From assembly GCA_021826765.1 (NCBI GenBank), contig JAKAYK010000006.1:1-23923 (forward strand): DNA of 23,923 nt. The letters run 5' to 3'. This DNA comes from Thermoplasmata archaeon. GTDB taxonomy: Archaea; Thermoplasmatota; Thermoplasmata; Thermoplasmatales; Thermoplasmataceae. The notes beneath the pieces are model-generated. The model searched no databases and was not told the origin of the DNA. It worked only from the letters and a program-made list of their open reading frames with translations. Shown piece by piece: positions 7,010 to 14,700 of this stretch. The translations under genes were made by a program, and so were the position numbers. The first letter of the stretch is position 1, and every line of letters begins with the position of its first letter.

Positions 7010-9685
7010 ATGGTAGGCTATGTGTTTCATATAAATATATACATGAAGTATTTTGTTGTCTTGCTGGTGGGTTTGCTCATAATTTCCTTCACTCCATACA
7101 TGATTCCAATTGACCAGAATTCCGTGAATCAGTCCTCCGCAGTGATCAATTCCATAAACAGCAGGATGAATTCCACAGTCTATTCCATGAATTTTGGAAC
7201 AGGCAATTCCTCCTACAGCAGAGGATTGTGGAACCTTACAGACAAAAGTGTCGCAACAGTTCCGCAGAATAATACAAGTGTTTTCATATCCAGCACTCTC
7301 AGCAAGTCAGGAACCTATATATTCAAACCTGGAAGCACCATCTCTTCCACTGGCATAGTGGGAAAAAATGAGTCCCTCACAAATTTAACCGGATGGACTT
7401 CCCAGAACAGTTTCAATTTTCTCCTTAATGGCGGTAATTGGACATTCAATTTTTACCTGAATGTTTCCGCAACGACCACTGGAGGGATCGGATATGCCGG
7501 TGTTGCTGCATATCTCTATAATTCCACTTCCGGAAATGCTGTCAGATTCCTGATTTCGCAGAACAACAGCAATATCTTTTCTCTTTCCCCGGGAACTTAT
7601 TCCTTTGTTGGAATTTCCCCGAATTTAGCATCGATCAATGGCACAGGAAAATACCTCATAATTGAGCCTTTTGTCAATATCACATCTGTACCAACACTCA
7701 TAACTTCTCTTGCAACAACCACAACATTGAGTTCTCTGAACATATATTTCGGTATTGGCACACGGGAGGGGAGCGGTTCAAACCTGTCCTATCCATTTTA
7801 CGGAAATTTGAATGGAACTGTTTCCCCTCTATTGTCCACTGTGCTTGTGGATGGAGTGCAGGTCCCGACTCATTCTGGAACCTTCAACAGAACGCTGTTT
7901 CCTGGAAATTACAATGTATCGATAACCAGCCCCTATTATGCGAACTTCACTGAGAAAATCATTGTTGAATCGGGGCACGTGGTATCAATTGATGCAGTGC
8001 TGAAAAAACTTTACAATCTTACAGTTACAGTTTCAGGCCTCTCTCCAAATACGTCATGGAATCTTTCCGTTAACGGAACAGGATATGTGCTGAAAAACAC
8101 TACCTTTTCCACGCAGGTTGTCAATGGAAGCTATTCCCTGAATGTGCCAGGTTTCATTTATGTTTCAAAGTTGGAAAGATATTATGCACAGTTCCATAAC
8201 CACACACTGAATATTAATGGCAGCAGCCAGAATTATACCTTCAAATACGAGAAGGAGTATTATCTTAATGTTAACTCAAATTCAATTTCCCGGGGAAATG
8301 TTACCCCAATTTCTGCCTGGTACCCTGCTGGATCAATGGTCAACATATCTGAAAAATCCTATACTGGTTTCACGTTCAGATTGTGGACTGGCACAGGAAA
8401 TGGAAGTTACTCCGGCCCGAATGGGACAGGAACCATAATCATGAATTCACCTGTCAACGAGACTGCCTGGTTTTATCCTCTTGGTATTGTCCTGTATAAA
8501 ATTTATTTTGATGAACTTGGACTTCCCACTGGTACTTACTGGACTGTTTCCCTGAACAATACGCCTCAGCAGTCAAATTCCTCTCAGATGTATTTTGAGG
8601 AACCAAATGGAACATACAGCTATGAAATATACCATGCTAATGGATACGTATCGAACAGATCATACGGTAATGTTTCAGTGAACGGAAGTTCTTCAATAAT
8701 AACCTTATCTTTCAGCAAACCAGAATTCCTGGTGCAATTTGTTGAAAGCGGCCTGCCCAGCTCATTGTTCCCATGGATAGTATCGATTCAGAATTTCACC
8801 AATTCATCCAGGAACAATACCATTCAATTGTATCTGGAAAATGGCACTTACAAATATTCTGTTTACAATGTTACAGGATATTCCATCACACCTCACAGCG
8901 GATACATCATGGTGAATGGAAGTGGAGCCATACAGTTAATCAGTTTCAACCTCATATTTTACAATATAACATTCATAAATGAGGATTATTCCAACAATTC
9001 ATTCTGGGGAGTTGTTATTTATAACAGTACAGGCAAAGCCCTGTATGAGGCAAACAATTCCAAATATTTAACCATACAGCTTCCTGCAGGAGAGTACAAT
9101 TACTCTGCGTTTGAGGGAAATAACATCAGAACCTCAAATGCCTCCCTCTTTCCACAGCTTCAGAGCGGACCGATTCTAATAGCGTTCAATGCTCCCGCAA
9201 AACCACCATTCTCCGTATATATGTTTCTTCAGTATCCTCTTGTCCTGCTTTTCCCAATTATTATCATTGCAGCATTGATCTCATACCTGTATTTGCGCAG
9301 GAAATTGAAATCATGGGATGATGAATTCATCATATATCATGATGGAAGGCTGCTGAGGCATTATACCAGAAGGATGAATCCGGATGTGGATCAGGATCTG
9401 CTTTCTGCAAGCCTGATGGCAATACAGAATGCCATTAAGGAGGCTTCAGGAACCAGGAAACTTGATTATATCAATATAAAGGGTGCAGGAATAAACATAA
9501 TCAATGGAAGATATATTTCGGTAGCACTCATGGGCAAAAAGGAAATACGCAGGAGAGCGAATCTGAAGATCAGGAGGGCCATTAAAAAATTAGAGGCTGA
9601 AAACAGGGCTGCCCTCATTAAATGGAAAGGGGATCAGGCAAGCCTGAAGTGGATAGATAAATACAGGGACAGCCTTCGCCCATGA
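7010..9685 (+). CDS. Membrane-anchored surface protein with stalk repeats and cytoplasmic roadblock/longin-like domain
   Basis: Large surface protein (891 residues from ATG 7010; 880 from ATG 7043, which starts directly at the signal peptide). After the signal (about 12-32) comes a Ser/Asn/Thr-rich ectodomain. It contains a PEGA-like segment near 270-335, a B-repeat-like segment near 420-490 (WYPAGSMVNISEKSYTGF) and about three stalk repeats of the kind seen in the neighbouring sedolisin. One membrane helix lies at about 741-763 (FPIIIIAALISYLYL) followed by basic residues. The cytoplasmic tail 767-891 has DDEFIIYHDGRLLRHYTRR, a helix with DQDLLSASLMAIQNAIKE, and the strands INIKGAGINII and RYISVALMG. 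I recognise this as an unnamed domain recurrent in archaeal membrane proteins, with a roadblock/longin-like strand order. The gene is convergent, 6 nt apart, with a small GTPase. Suggested role: surface receptor or adhesin signalling to the GTPase (inference). Confidence 0.75.
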   Translation: MVGYVFHINIYMKYFVVLLVGLLIISFTPYMIPIDQNSVNQSSAVINSINSRMNSTVYSMNFGTGNSSYSRGLWNLTDKSVATVPQNNTSVFISSTLSKSGTYIFKPGSTISSTGIVGKNESLTNLTGWTSQNSFNFLLNGGNWTFNFYLNVSATTTGGIGYAGVAAYLYNSTSGNAVRFLISQNNSNIFSLSPGTYSFVGISPNLASINGTGKYLIIEPFVNITSVPTLITSLATTTTLSSLNIYFGIGTREGSGSNLSYPFYGNLNGTVSPLLSTVLVDGVQVPTHSGTFNRTLFPGNYNVSITSPYYANFTEKIIVESGHVVSIDAVLKKLYNLTVTVSGLSPNTSWNLSVNGTGYVLKNTTFSTQVVNGSYSLNVPGFIYVSKLERYYAQFHNHTLNINGSSQNYTFKYEKEYYLNVNSNSISRGNVTPISAWYPAGSMVNISEKSYTGFTFRLWTGTGNGSYSGPNGTGTIIMNSPVNETAWFYPLGIVLYKIYFDELGLPTGTYWTVSLNNTPQQSNSSQMYFEEPNGTYSYEIYHANGYVSNRSYGNVSVNGSSSIITLSFSKPEFLVQFVESGLPSSLFPWIVSIQNFTNSSRNNTIQLYLENGTYKYSVYNVTGYSITPHSGYIMVNGSGAIQLISFNLIFYNITFINEDYSNNSFWGVVIYNSTGKALYEANNSKYLTIQLPAGEYNYSAFEGNNIRTSNASLFPQLQSGPILIAFNAPAKPPFSVYMFLQYPLVLLFPIIIIAALISYLYLRRKLKSWDDEFIIYHDGRLLRHYTRRMNPDVDQDLLSASLMAIQNAIKEASGTRKLDYINIKGAGINIINGRYISVALMGKKEIRRRANLKIRRAIKKLEAENRAALIKWKGDQASLKWIDKYRDSLRP
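8030..8965 (+). repeat. Stalk repeats shared with the sedolisin
   Basis: Two clear copies of the Glu-x-Gly-Leu-Pro...Trp motif begin near 8509 (DELGLPTGTYW) and 8741 (ESGLPSSLFPW), 232 bases apart. This is the same period as in the sedolisin stalk. A weaker copy lies near 8030 (VSGLSPNTSW). Each unit continues into a G-T-Y-x-Y strand. Confidence 0.7.
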
Positions 9686-9691
9686 ATAATA

Positions 9692-10540
9692 CTAAACCTG
9701 GCTTTTCAGTCTCTTCCATTCCCCGGAAATTCTCAAAATTTTTGAAGGGCTGATATTATTCTCCAACAGTTTATCCGATACTATTCTCATGAATTCGTCC
9801 AGCTCCTCGGGAATTATGTCTTCACTATCCAGACTGCTCTCCTTATAGCATTCCTGGAGAATTTCCTGAGCCTGTGACTTTTCATCAAATAGATTCAACA
9901 CATCCATGACGATTCTATCAAAGACTGCTTCGAGTGTTTTTTCCTCTTTTCCCTGAGTTTTGTGTGAATCAGGTTTCGATCTTCTCGGAATATCTGTTTC
10001 TGGCAAATTGGTAAGGGCAACTGAAACAGATTCAAATATTTCATTTACACCATAGGCCTCCTTGCTGCTTGTCAGGAAGATCTTGTCTTTTGTTATGTTT
10101 GCCCCATATCTGGCTGCCAGGGAAATAAATGAAGAAACAGCCTCCTCGTACCTGTCCCCTGATATGAGATCTACCTTATTCAGGGAAAAATATATGAATG
10201 ACGTATCCACGGTCTCCGCAATGCTTGGTAACCAGAAGTCAACTGCAGATTTCCAGGAATTTTCATTTGTCACGTCTGATATTATTATAACTGCATCCAC
10301 GTTCTCAAGGGCAAGCCTCCGGACTTCACCGTGCAGATGTGAGCCAAACACATCCCATACCATCAGGGTCATTTCCACCTGATCATTTCCTGTATTCATG
10401 GGTTTTTTCCCGATATTGACCCCAATAGTTTCACTGTAGCTGTCACTGAAGGCATTCCTCAAAAACCTGGAGAAAATGCTTGTTTTACCGACTCTCACAT
10501 CCCCTACCAGTGCGATTTTCCTTATGACTCGTGGATGCAT
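9692..10540 (-). CDS. Rab/Ras-like small GTPase
   Basis: Archaeal small GTPase with a C-terminal extension, 282 residues from the ATG at 10540. All G motifs are present: G1 GDVRVGKTS (13-21), switch I Thr38 in SETIGVN, G3 WDVFGS (62-67), G4 NKVD (121-124) and a G5-like TSSKEA. The residue after the G3 glycine, which is the catalytic Gln in Ras and Rab, is Ser67. Intrinsic hydrolysis is therefore probably weak or helped by a partner. There is no C-terminal prenylation cysteine. The region after about 180 is charged and helical, possibly for partner binding. An upstream ATG at 10663 would add 41 residues, but a TATA-like box at 10573-10582 and the normal distance from start to G1 favour 10540. 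The convergent neighbour ends in a roadblock/longin-like cytoplasmic domain, a fold known to bind small GTPases. Confidence 0.87.
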   Translation of the reverse strand: MHPRVIRKIALVGDVRVGKTSIFSRFLRNAFSDSYSETIGVNIGKKPMNTGNDQVEMTLMVWDVFGSHLHGEVRRLALENVDAVIIISDVTNENSWKSAVDFWLPSIAETVDTSFIYFSLNKVDLISGDRYEEAVSSFISLAARYGANITKDKIFLTSSKEAYGVNEIFESVSVALTNLPETDIPRRSKPDSHKTQGKEEKTLEAVFDRIVMDVLNLFDEKSQAQEILQECYKESSLDSEDIIPEELDEFMRIVSDKLLENNISPSKILRISGEWKRLKSQV

Positions 10541-10572
10541 CTCGACTGCCACCTGAAGATATTGCAAGATAG

Positions 10573-10582
10573 AATATAAATA
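10573..10582 (-). promoter_or_regulatory. TATA-like box of the small GTPase gene
   Basis: Minus-strand TATTTATATT, centred about 37 bases from the ATG at 10540, predicts a leader of about 10 bases. It lies inside the longer reading frame that begins at 10663, which argues against that start. Confidence 0.5.
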
Positions 10583-10737
10583 GAAACTGTCTCTGTATAC
10601 CGTTCTGTGTATTTTATCTATCTCCATGATATAGTGTAACATGGTGTTTTTATAATATAGCACTAATAAGTACCATGTTCACTGAAAGAGTATATAACGA
10701 TCTCAATTTTTTCATATTTTGTCAAGGTGATGTTACG

Positions 10738-10749
10738 ATATATTTATAT
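10738..10749 (+). promoter_or_regulatory. TATA box of the ComA-like gene
   Basis: ATATATTTATAT is centred 27 bases before the ATG at 10771, so the mRNA should start at or next to the start codon. Confidence 0.6.
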
Positions 10750-10770
10750 CCTTGAGTTTATTTAATTGTG

Positions 10771-11760
10771 ATGGTCGAAAGAGACTTATTTGGGTCCGAT
10801 ATTTCGGAAATAACCGGGTTAGAACCCGGTGGTATAGGAAAAACAATGATCATAGATCGACTTTCACACCACACAGAAATACTGCAAACCGTGAGCCATT
10901 TCATAACATACGTGAAGATTGGATGGGGCCTTCCATTCGTAATGAATAAGACAATACTGCTACAGAGACTGAACGACATAAAAGCTATGGGACTTGGTGT
11001 TTCCAACGGTGGAACATTCCTGGAAACATGTTCAATGAAAGGAAAATTTGAAAAAGGTTTGAAATCAATCATAGAAGCGGGATTCACACACATTGAGGTC
11101 AGCGAAGGATTATACGAATTGACAAGACGGGAAAAAAAGATGGCAATGGAGATGGCGATGTCGTCAAACATCAAACTTATCATGGAGGTTGGAAAGAAAG
11201 GGAAAGAGAATCAGCTCAGTTTGATTGACACCATTTACAAGATACAGGAAACCATGGATTATTCTCCCGATACCATAATCCTTGAAGGAAGAGAGAACGG
11301 ACGGGATGTTGGAATCTATGATCATGAAGGTAACATAAAATGGGATTGGGTGGAAAAAATACTAGAAACTGTTAAACTGGAGTCCTTAATGTTTGAAGCC
11401 CCCCTTGAAAAACAGCAGACAGACCTGATCACCAGACTTGGAAGAGGTGTGAATCTTGGAAATGTGCAGATTTCATCAGCAGCATCACTCACCGCTCAGA
11501 GATTTGGACTTGCAGGAGAGGGGCTGTTCATAAACGAGCAGGCCAGGGAATGCAACGGGAGTCCTGCAACAAAATTTGTATATCATGTCATAAGAAATGC
11601 CATTTCTGCTGATCAGACATCACTGATGAACATCACAGGGCTCAACAGGAGAACGGTTCAGAATGCCATATCTGATCTGATAGAAATGAAACTCATAAAA
11701 GAGGTGTATGATCCGAGGGACATGAGAAGAAAAACCTACTCATGCCTCAACCATGGTTGA
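10771..11760 (+). CDS. Phosphosulfolactate synthase (ComA)-family protein fused to a winged helix
   Basis: TIM-barrel protein of the ComA/Hsa32 family with 329 residues. Family motifs run in order: YVKIGWG (about 47-53), SNGGTFLE (about 82-89), GFTHIEVSEG, MEVGKKG, LEGRENGRDVGIYD, MFEAP and GVNLGNVQ, ending near residue 250. ComA joins sulfite to phosphoenolpyruvate in coenzyme M synthesis and usually has about 250-260 residues. Here residues about 255-329 add a MarR-like winged helix (ISADQTSLMNITGLNRRTVQ, then LIKEVYDPRDMRRKTYS with a basic wing). A GTG at 10768 is also in frame, but the ATG at 10771 fits the TATA spacing. Nothing else here points to coenzyme M use, so the barrel may make sulfolactate for another purpose or act as a metabolite sensor. 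It is a single gene, convergent by 4 nt with the SepF-like operon. Family call is strong; function is open. Confidence 0.85.
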   Translation: MVERDLFGSDISEITGLEPGGIGKTMIIDRLSHHTEILQTVSHFITYVKIGWGLPFVMNKTILLQRLNDIKAMGLGVSNGGTFLETCSMKGKFEKGLKSIIEAGFTHIEVSEGLYELTRREKKMAMEMAMSSNIKLIMEVGKKGKENQLSLIDTIYKIQETMDYSPDTIILEGRENGRDVGIYDHEGNIKWDWVEKILETVKLESLMFEAPLEKQQTDLITRLGRGVNLGNVQISSAASLTAQRFGLAGEGLFINEQARECNGSPATKFVYHVIRNAISADQTSLMNITGLNRRTVQNAISDLIEMKLIKEVYDPRDMRRKTYSCLNHG

Positions 11761-11764
11761 AAAA

Positions 11765-12136
11765 TCAGAGATCATACCTTACTTTTTTCTTATCCAGGAA
11801 AACATCTTCAGGAACTATGACATAGTACTTCTGTCCTAGCTTTGCTACCTGCAGTTTTTCATGAAGGTTGGAAATTTCCTCGCTCAGCCTGGATGAAGCT
11901 ATGGAGTCGCTTGAAGCGTTTGATGTGTCAAGTATGACCACGTTCCCATCATAGACATAGCTCAGCGCTTTCTTCACATGTTCAGGCTTGTCTACCTCAA
12001 CAACCTTCAGTGATCTTGTGTAAGATGTTTTTCCCAGCCCAAAATCATACTCTGCAAGGTTTATGAATTCCAGTGTTTCAACCCCACTATCGGGCCCGAT
12101 CTCCTTTTTCTGATCCTTCTTCCCTATTTTCACCAT
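11765..12136 (-). CDS. sepF: SepF-like cell division protein
   Basis: Small archaeal SepF-like protein, 123 residues from the ATG at 12136. SepF anchors FtsZ to the membrane during division. After a basic N-terminus (MVKIGKKDQKK), which could be part of a membrane-targeting region, the core at about 43-120 has the SepF pattern. It shows a strand KVVEVDKPEHVKKAL, then GNVVILDTS, a central helix with SRLSEEISNLHEKL, and the closing strand YYVIVPEDVFL. A GTG at 12151 overlaps the previous stop by one base, but a GAGGT ribosome site lies 8 nt before the ATG at 12136. It is the last gene of the PAC2-GAPDH-RadA-ACT operon. FtsZ is not in the window. Moderate to good confidence, based on pattern rather than strong motifs. 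Confidence 0.7.
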   Translation of the reverse strand: MVKIGKKDQKKEIGPDSGVETLEFINLAEYDFGLGKTSYTRSLKVVEVDKPEHVKKALSYVYDGNVVILDTSNASSDSIASSRLSEEISNLHEKLQVAKLGQKYYVIVPEDVFLDKKKVRYDL

Positions 12137-12144
12137 TTTCAGGT

Positions 12145-12149
12145 ACCTC
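12145..12149 (-). promoter_or_regulatory. Ribosome binding site deciding the sepF start
   Basis: Minus-strand GAGGT lies 8 nt before the ATG at 12136 and overlaps the alternative GTG start at 12151, so the ATG is preferred. Confidence 0.55.
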
Positions 12150-12150
12150 A

Positions 12151-12669
12151 CTACAGTATTATAAGTCCCTTGACACAGGGACTCTGTTTTATTTTTGATA
12201 TTATTTCCGGGCTGAGAGGCGTGTCTGTGACTATCTTTGCCCTTGGTTCTTCGGTTATTATTGGATCCTGTACTATGACCTGCCTGATTCCTATTCCGCT
12301 GTCTGCTATGATCTTCAGGGCACCGCTGATAATTCCCGGTTTTGTGGCATCCTCAGGTATTATCTCTATGACTCCGAGATTCATGAGCTTAGAACTTGCG
12401 CTGCTCAGATCAGCAATAGCAGTGAGTTTAGAGAAGAAACCAAGAAGTGTCTGGTCGTTTATTATCTTAGTCACGACCTGTATGACAACTCTCTTATCCA
12501 CTCCTACGGACATTGCAAGGGAGTTTGACCTCACTTCCACTGATCCGCAGAATATGCCGAATTCATTGTCGTATTTTTCCTTCACTGAGAATCCGTAATT
12601 CATAAGGTATTTGACCACTGTAAGCTGTGAATGGTATTTTCCAAAGGCATTGTAAATTATATCCCACAT
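12151..12669 (-). CDS. ACT-domain regulator of amino acid metabolism (COG2150 type)
   Basis: Archaeal predicted regulator of about 172 residues. The N-terminal part (about 1-65) is a helix-turn-helix-like region (HSQLTVVKYLMNYGFSVKEK, then GVDKRVVIQVV). The C-terminal part (about 90-172) is an ACT domain with the family signature KPGIISGALKIIADSGIGIR followed by QVIVQDP. ACT domains usually bind amino acids, so the protein probably couples amino acid supply to gene expression. The ATG at 12669 (MWDIIY) is preferred to the one at 12690: a GGTGG site lies 4 nt before it, and the later start leaves a 10-nt gap after radA instead of an overlap. The stop overlaps the alternative GTG of sepF by one base, so the two are translationally close. 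Ligand unknown. Confidence 0.8.
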   Translation of the reverse strand: MWDIIYNAFGKYHSQLTVVKYLMNYGFSVKEKYDNEFGIFCGSVEVRSNSLAMSVGVDKRVVIQVVTKIINDQTLLGFFSKLTAIADLSSASSKLMNLGVIEIIPEDATKPGIISGALKIIADSGIGIRQVIVQDPIITEEPRAKIVTDTPLSPEIISKIKQSPCVKGLIIL

Positions 12670-12679
12670 GTTTCCACCA

Positions 12680-13666
12680 TTAAGTTCCATCCGAAACCCC
12701 GTCTTCAGACACCTGTATCACCGCTTCACCCTCAGGGAGATATGGTGAATCAATCAGTCTTGCTATTCTTTTTCCTGCCTTTCCCTTTCTCAGATATATC
12801 CTGAATGTTGCGGTGTGTCCCACGATATTTCCCCCAATAGGTGCCATTGGGTCACCGAAAAACACGTCCGGCCTTGCTGAAACCTGATTTGTGACTGCTA
12901 TGACTGCATTGTGAAGTGTTCCGAACCTCAAAAGATCGTGCATGTGCCTGTTGAGAAGCTGCTGCCTTTCAGACAGTGAGCCTCTTCCCATATATTCCGC
13001 CCTGAAATGTGACGTGAGTGAGTCCACGATCAGAAGCTTTGCAGGATGCTCCTTTGCAATTTCTCCAGCCTTGTCACCGAGAAGAATCTGGTGATGAGAA
13101 TTGTATGCCCTTGCGACCCTTATCCTTGCCAGAACCTGATCTGAATCAAGGTCCTTTGCCTTGGCCATCTGTATTATTCTCTCAGGCCTGAAAGTATTCT
13201 CTGTATCGATTATGATCACATCACTGTTGAAACCGCCTCTATCCTCAGGCATTGTTGCCATGACGGCGAGCTGGTGCATTATCTGCGTCTTCCCTGAACC
13301 GAATTCGCCAAAGAATTCAGTGATTGCCTGTGTTTCGAGACCTCCGCCAAGAAGTGTGTCAAGGTTCTCGCTTCCGCTTTTCAGCTTGTGGACATCCTTC
13401 CTTCTCTGATATATCTGATCTCCTGTCTCAAAGTTGCCAACCTCTGCAATCTTTCTTGCGGCAGCTATGATCTTTGCCGCTGCGCCCTCTCCAATCCCCG
13501 TCAGATCCGCAAGATCTGAAGGAGATGCGACTGCAATGGCCATTATGTCTGTATAGTTGTTTTCCCTGAGTTTCTCTGCTGTTGCTTCTCCAACTCCGGG
13601 TATGTCCTCTATGGTCAGTTCCTCTTTATTATCCTCTTCTTTCTTATTCTTCTCGTTCTTTTCCAT
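12680..13666 (-). CDS. radA: DNA repair and recombination protein RadA
   Basis: Archaeal RecA/Rad51-family recombinase, 328 residues, a normal length. It forms filaments on single-stranded DNA and catalyses strand exchange. After a short charged N-terminus come two helix-hairpin-helix elements (about 18-75; IEDIPGVGEATAEKL and LADLTGIGEGAAAKI). The ATPase core follows: Walker A GEFGSGKT (120-127), the Walker B strand KLLIVDSL, and the DNA-binding loop region with TNQVSARPDVFFGDP. The ATG at 13666 follows the GAPDH stop with no gap, so the two are probably translationally coupled. No intein or frameshift is seen. Identification is secure. Confidence 0.98.
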   Translation of the reverse strand: MEKNEKNKKEEDNKEELTIEDIPGVGEATAEKLRENNYTDIMAIAVASPSDLADLTGIGEGAAAKIIAAARKIAEVGNFETGDQIYQRRKDVHKLKSGSENLDTLLGGGLETQAITEFFGEFGSGKTQIMHQLAVMATMPEDRGGFNSDVIIIDTENTFRPERIIQMAKAKDLDSDQVLARIRVARAYNSHHQILLGDKAGEIAKEHPAKLLIVDSLTSHFRAEYMGRGSLSERQQLLNRHMHDLLRFGTLHNAVIAVTNQVSARPDVFFGDPMAPIGGNIVGHTATFRIYLRKGKAGKRIARLIDSPYLPEGEAVIQVSEDGVSDGT

Positions 13667-14677
13667 CTAAATACCACCTATCTGCATTGCTCTGTCTGTC
13701 TCGCTTAACGATTTTTCTCTGTCCATTGCCTGCATCATTGATCTTATTGCATCAACATTTTCAGGAACAACATCGCTTTCCTGGTGAACAGCCTGTATAT
13801 ATCTCAGGTTATTGCCGGAAGCAAATATTGATTCTTTCCATACTGCAATCTCAAAAAGATCTCCGCGTTTTCTTCCCATTTCCCTTGCCATATCCATTAC
13901 CTGTGCTGTGGAAGTGATCCCCGCCTTTCCTGAAACCTCGATTATTCTCCTGTAACCGTTGAAAAGATCAGATACATCATTCTGTGTAAGTGTTTTCTCT
14001 GTGGTTACATTCACGCTGTGTACGTGCATGAGTGTGGTGGGAACCTTTATGGCTACAGTTGTGGCTTCAGGGATTTCAACAACTGTTTTCAGATCCGGTC
14101 CATGATGTGATGGGAATTTCAGTGAAGGTTCAACGCTGTTTATGGGTCCTTTCTTGCTGTCATTTGGGTCTGTAGCTCTCCTTATTATTGTAGCATCTAC
14201 CTTCATGGCTCCGAATTTTTCCTTGATCACAGACATGGTTCTAGCAAGTCCTGTCGTATTGCATGATACAACACGCACATAATCTTTTCCCCACGAGTCT
14301 GTGAAATTGCTGTACGCATTGAAACTGATTCCGGTCACACTGCTCTTCTCTCCACCCTGCAGAATCGCCTTTACCTTGTGTTTCCTGTACAGATCCATGT
14401 TCTTCTCTCCCTGCCCTTCGGGGGTGGCATCTACTACAATATCAACATCATCAAGAAGTGTTTCCAGTTCTCCATGGACATCTATGTTCTCCTTTCTGAA
14501 TACTTCCATGTCTTCCTTCTTAATTGTATAAACTCTGTATGTCTTTGAGGCCTCCATTGAAACATAATCCGGTTTTGCCTTGACGATGCCGACCACTGTC
14601 ATATCTTTCTGCATCCGCACTGCATCGGCAACTCTCCTTCCTATAGTTCCGTATCCATTTATGGCGACTTTTATCAT
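13667..14677 (-). CDS. gap: Archaeal type II glyceraldehyde-3-phosphate dehydrogenase (phosphorylating)
   Basis: Converts glyceraldehyde 3-phosphate to 1,3-bisphosphoglycerate with NAD(P); in Thermoplasmatales it is thought to act mainly in gluconeogenesis. 336 residues from the ATG at 14677. The nucleotide-binding motif VAINGYGTIGRRVADAV is at 4-20. The catalytic Cys139 lies in VVSCNTTGLAR. Substrate-site histidines occur in PSHHGPDL and LMHVHSVNV. A GTG at 14686 is also in frame, but an AGGGTG ribosome site lies 6 nt before the ATG and the family normally starts right at this motif. It sits second in the operon, 23 nt after the PAC2 gene and directly abutting radA. Secure. Confidence 0.97.
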   Translation of the reverse strand: MIKVAINGYGTIGRRVADAVRMQKDMTVVGIVKAKPDYVSMEASKTYRVYTIKKEDMEVFRKENIDVHGELETLLDDVDIVVDATPEGQGEKNMDLYRKHKVKAILQGGEKSSVTGISFNAYSNFTDSWGKDYVRVVSCNTTGLARTMSVIKEKFGAMKVDATIIRRATDPNDSKKGPINSVEPSLKFPSHHGPDLKTVVEIPEATTVAIKVPTTLMHVHSVNVTTEKTLTQNDVSDLFNGYRRIIEVSGKAGITSTAQVMDMAREMGRKRGDLFEIAVWKESIFASGNNLRYIQAVHQESDVVPENVDAIRSMMQAMDREKSLSETDRAMQIGGI

Positions 14678-14700
14678 CTTATTCACCCTAAAATGTTCTA

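Noticed and set aside
10541..10663. N-terminal extension of the GTPase from an ATG at 10663
   Set aside because: The stretch contains the likely TATA box and does not resemble the family; the ATG at 10540 is close to the G1 motif as usual.
10638..10679. Inverted repeat AACATGGT ... ACCATGTT around the GTPase/ComA-like divergent region
   Set aside because: Arms of 8 with a 26-base spacer and no extension; chance is likely and it does not sit at either TATA box in a meaningful way.
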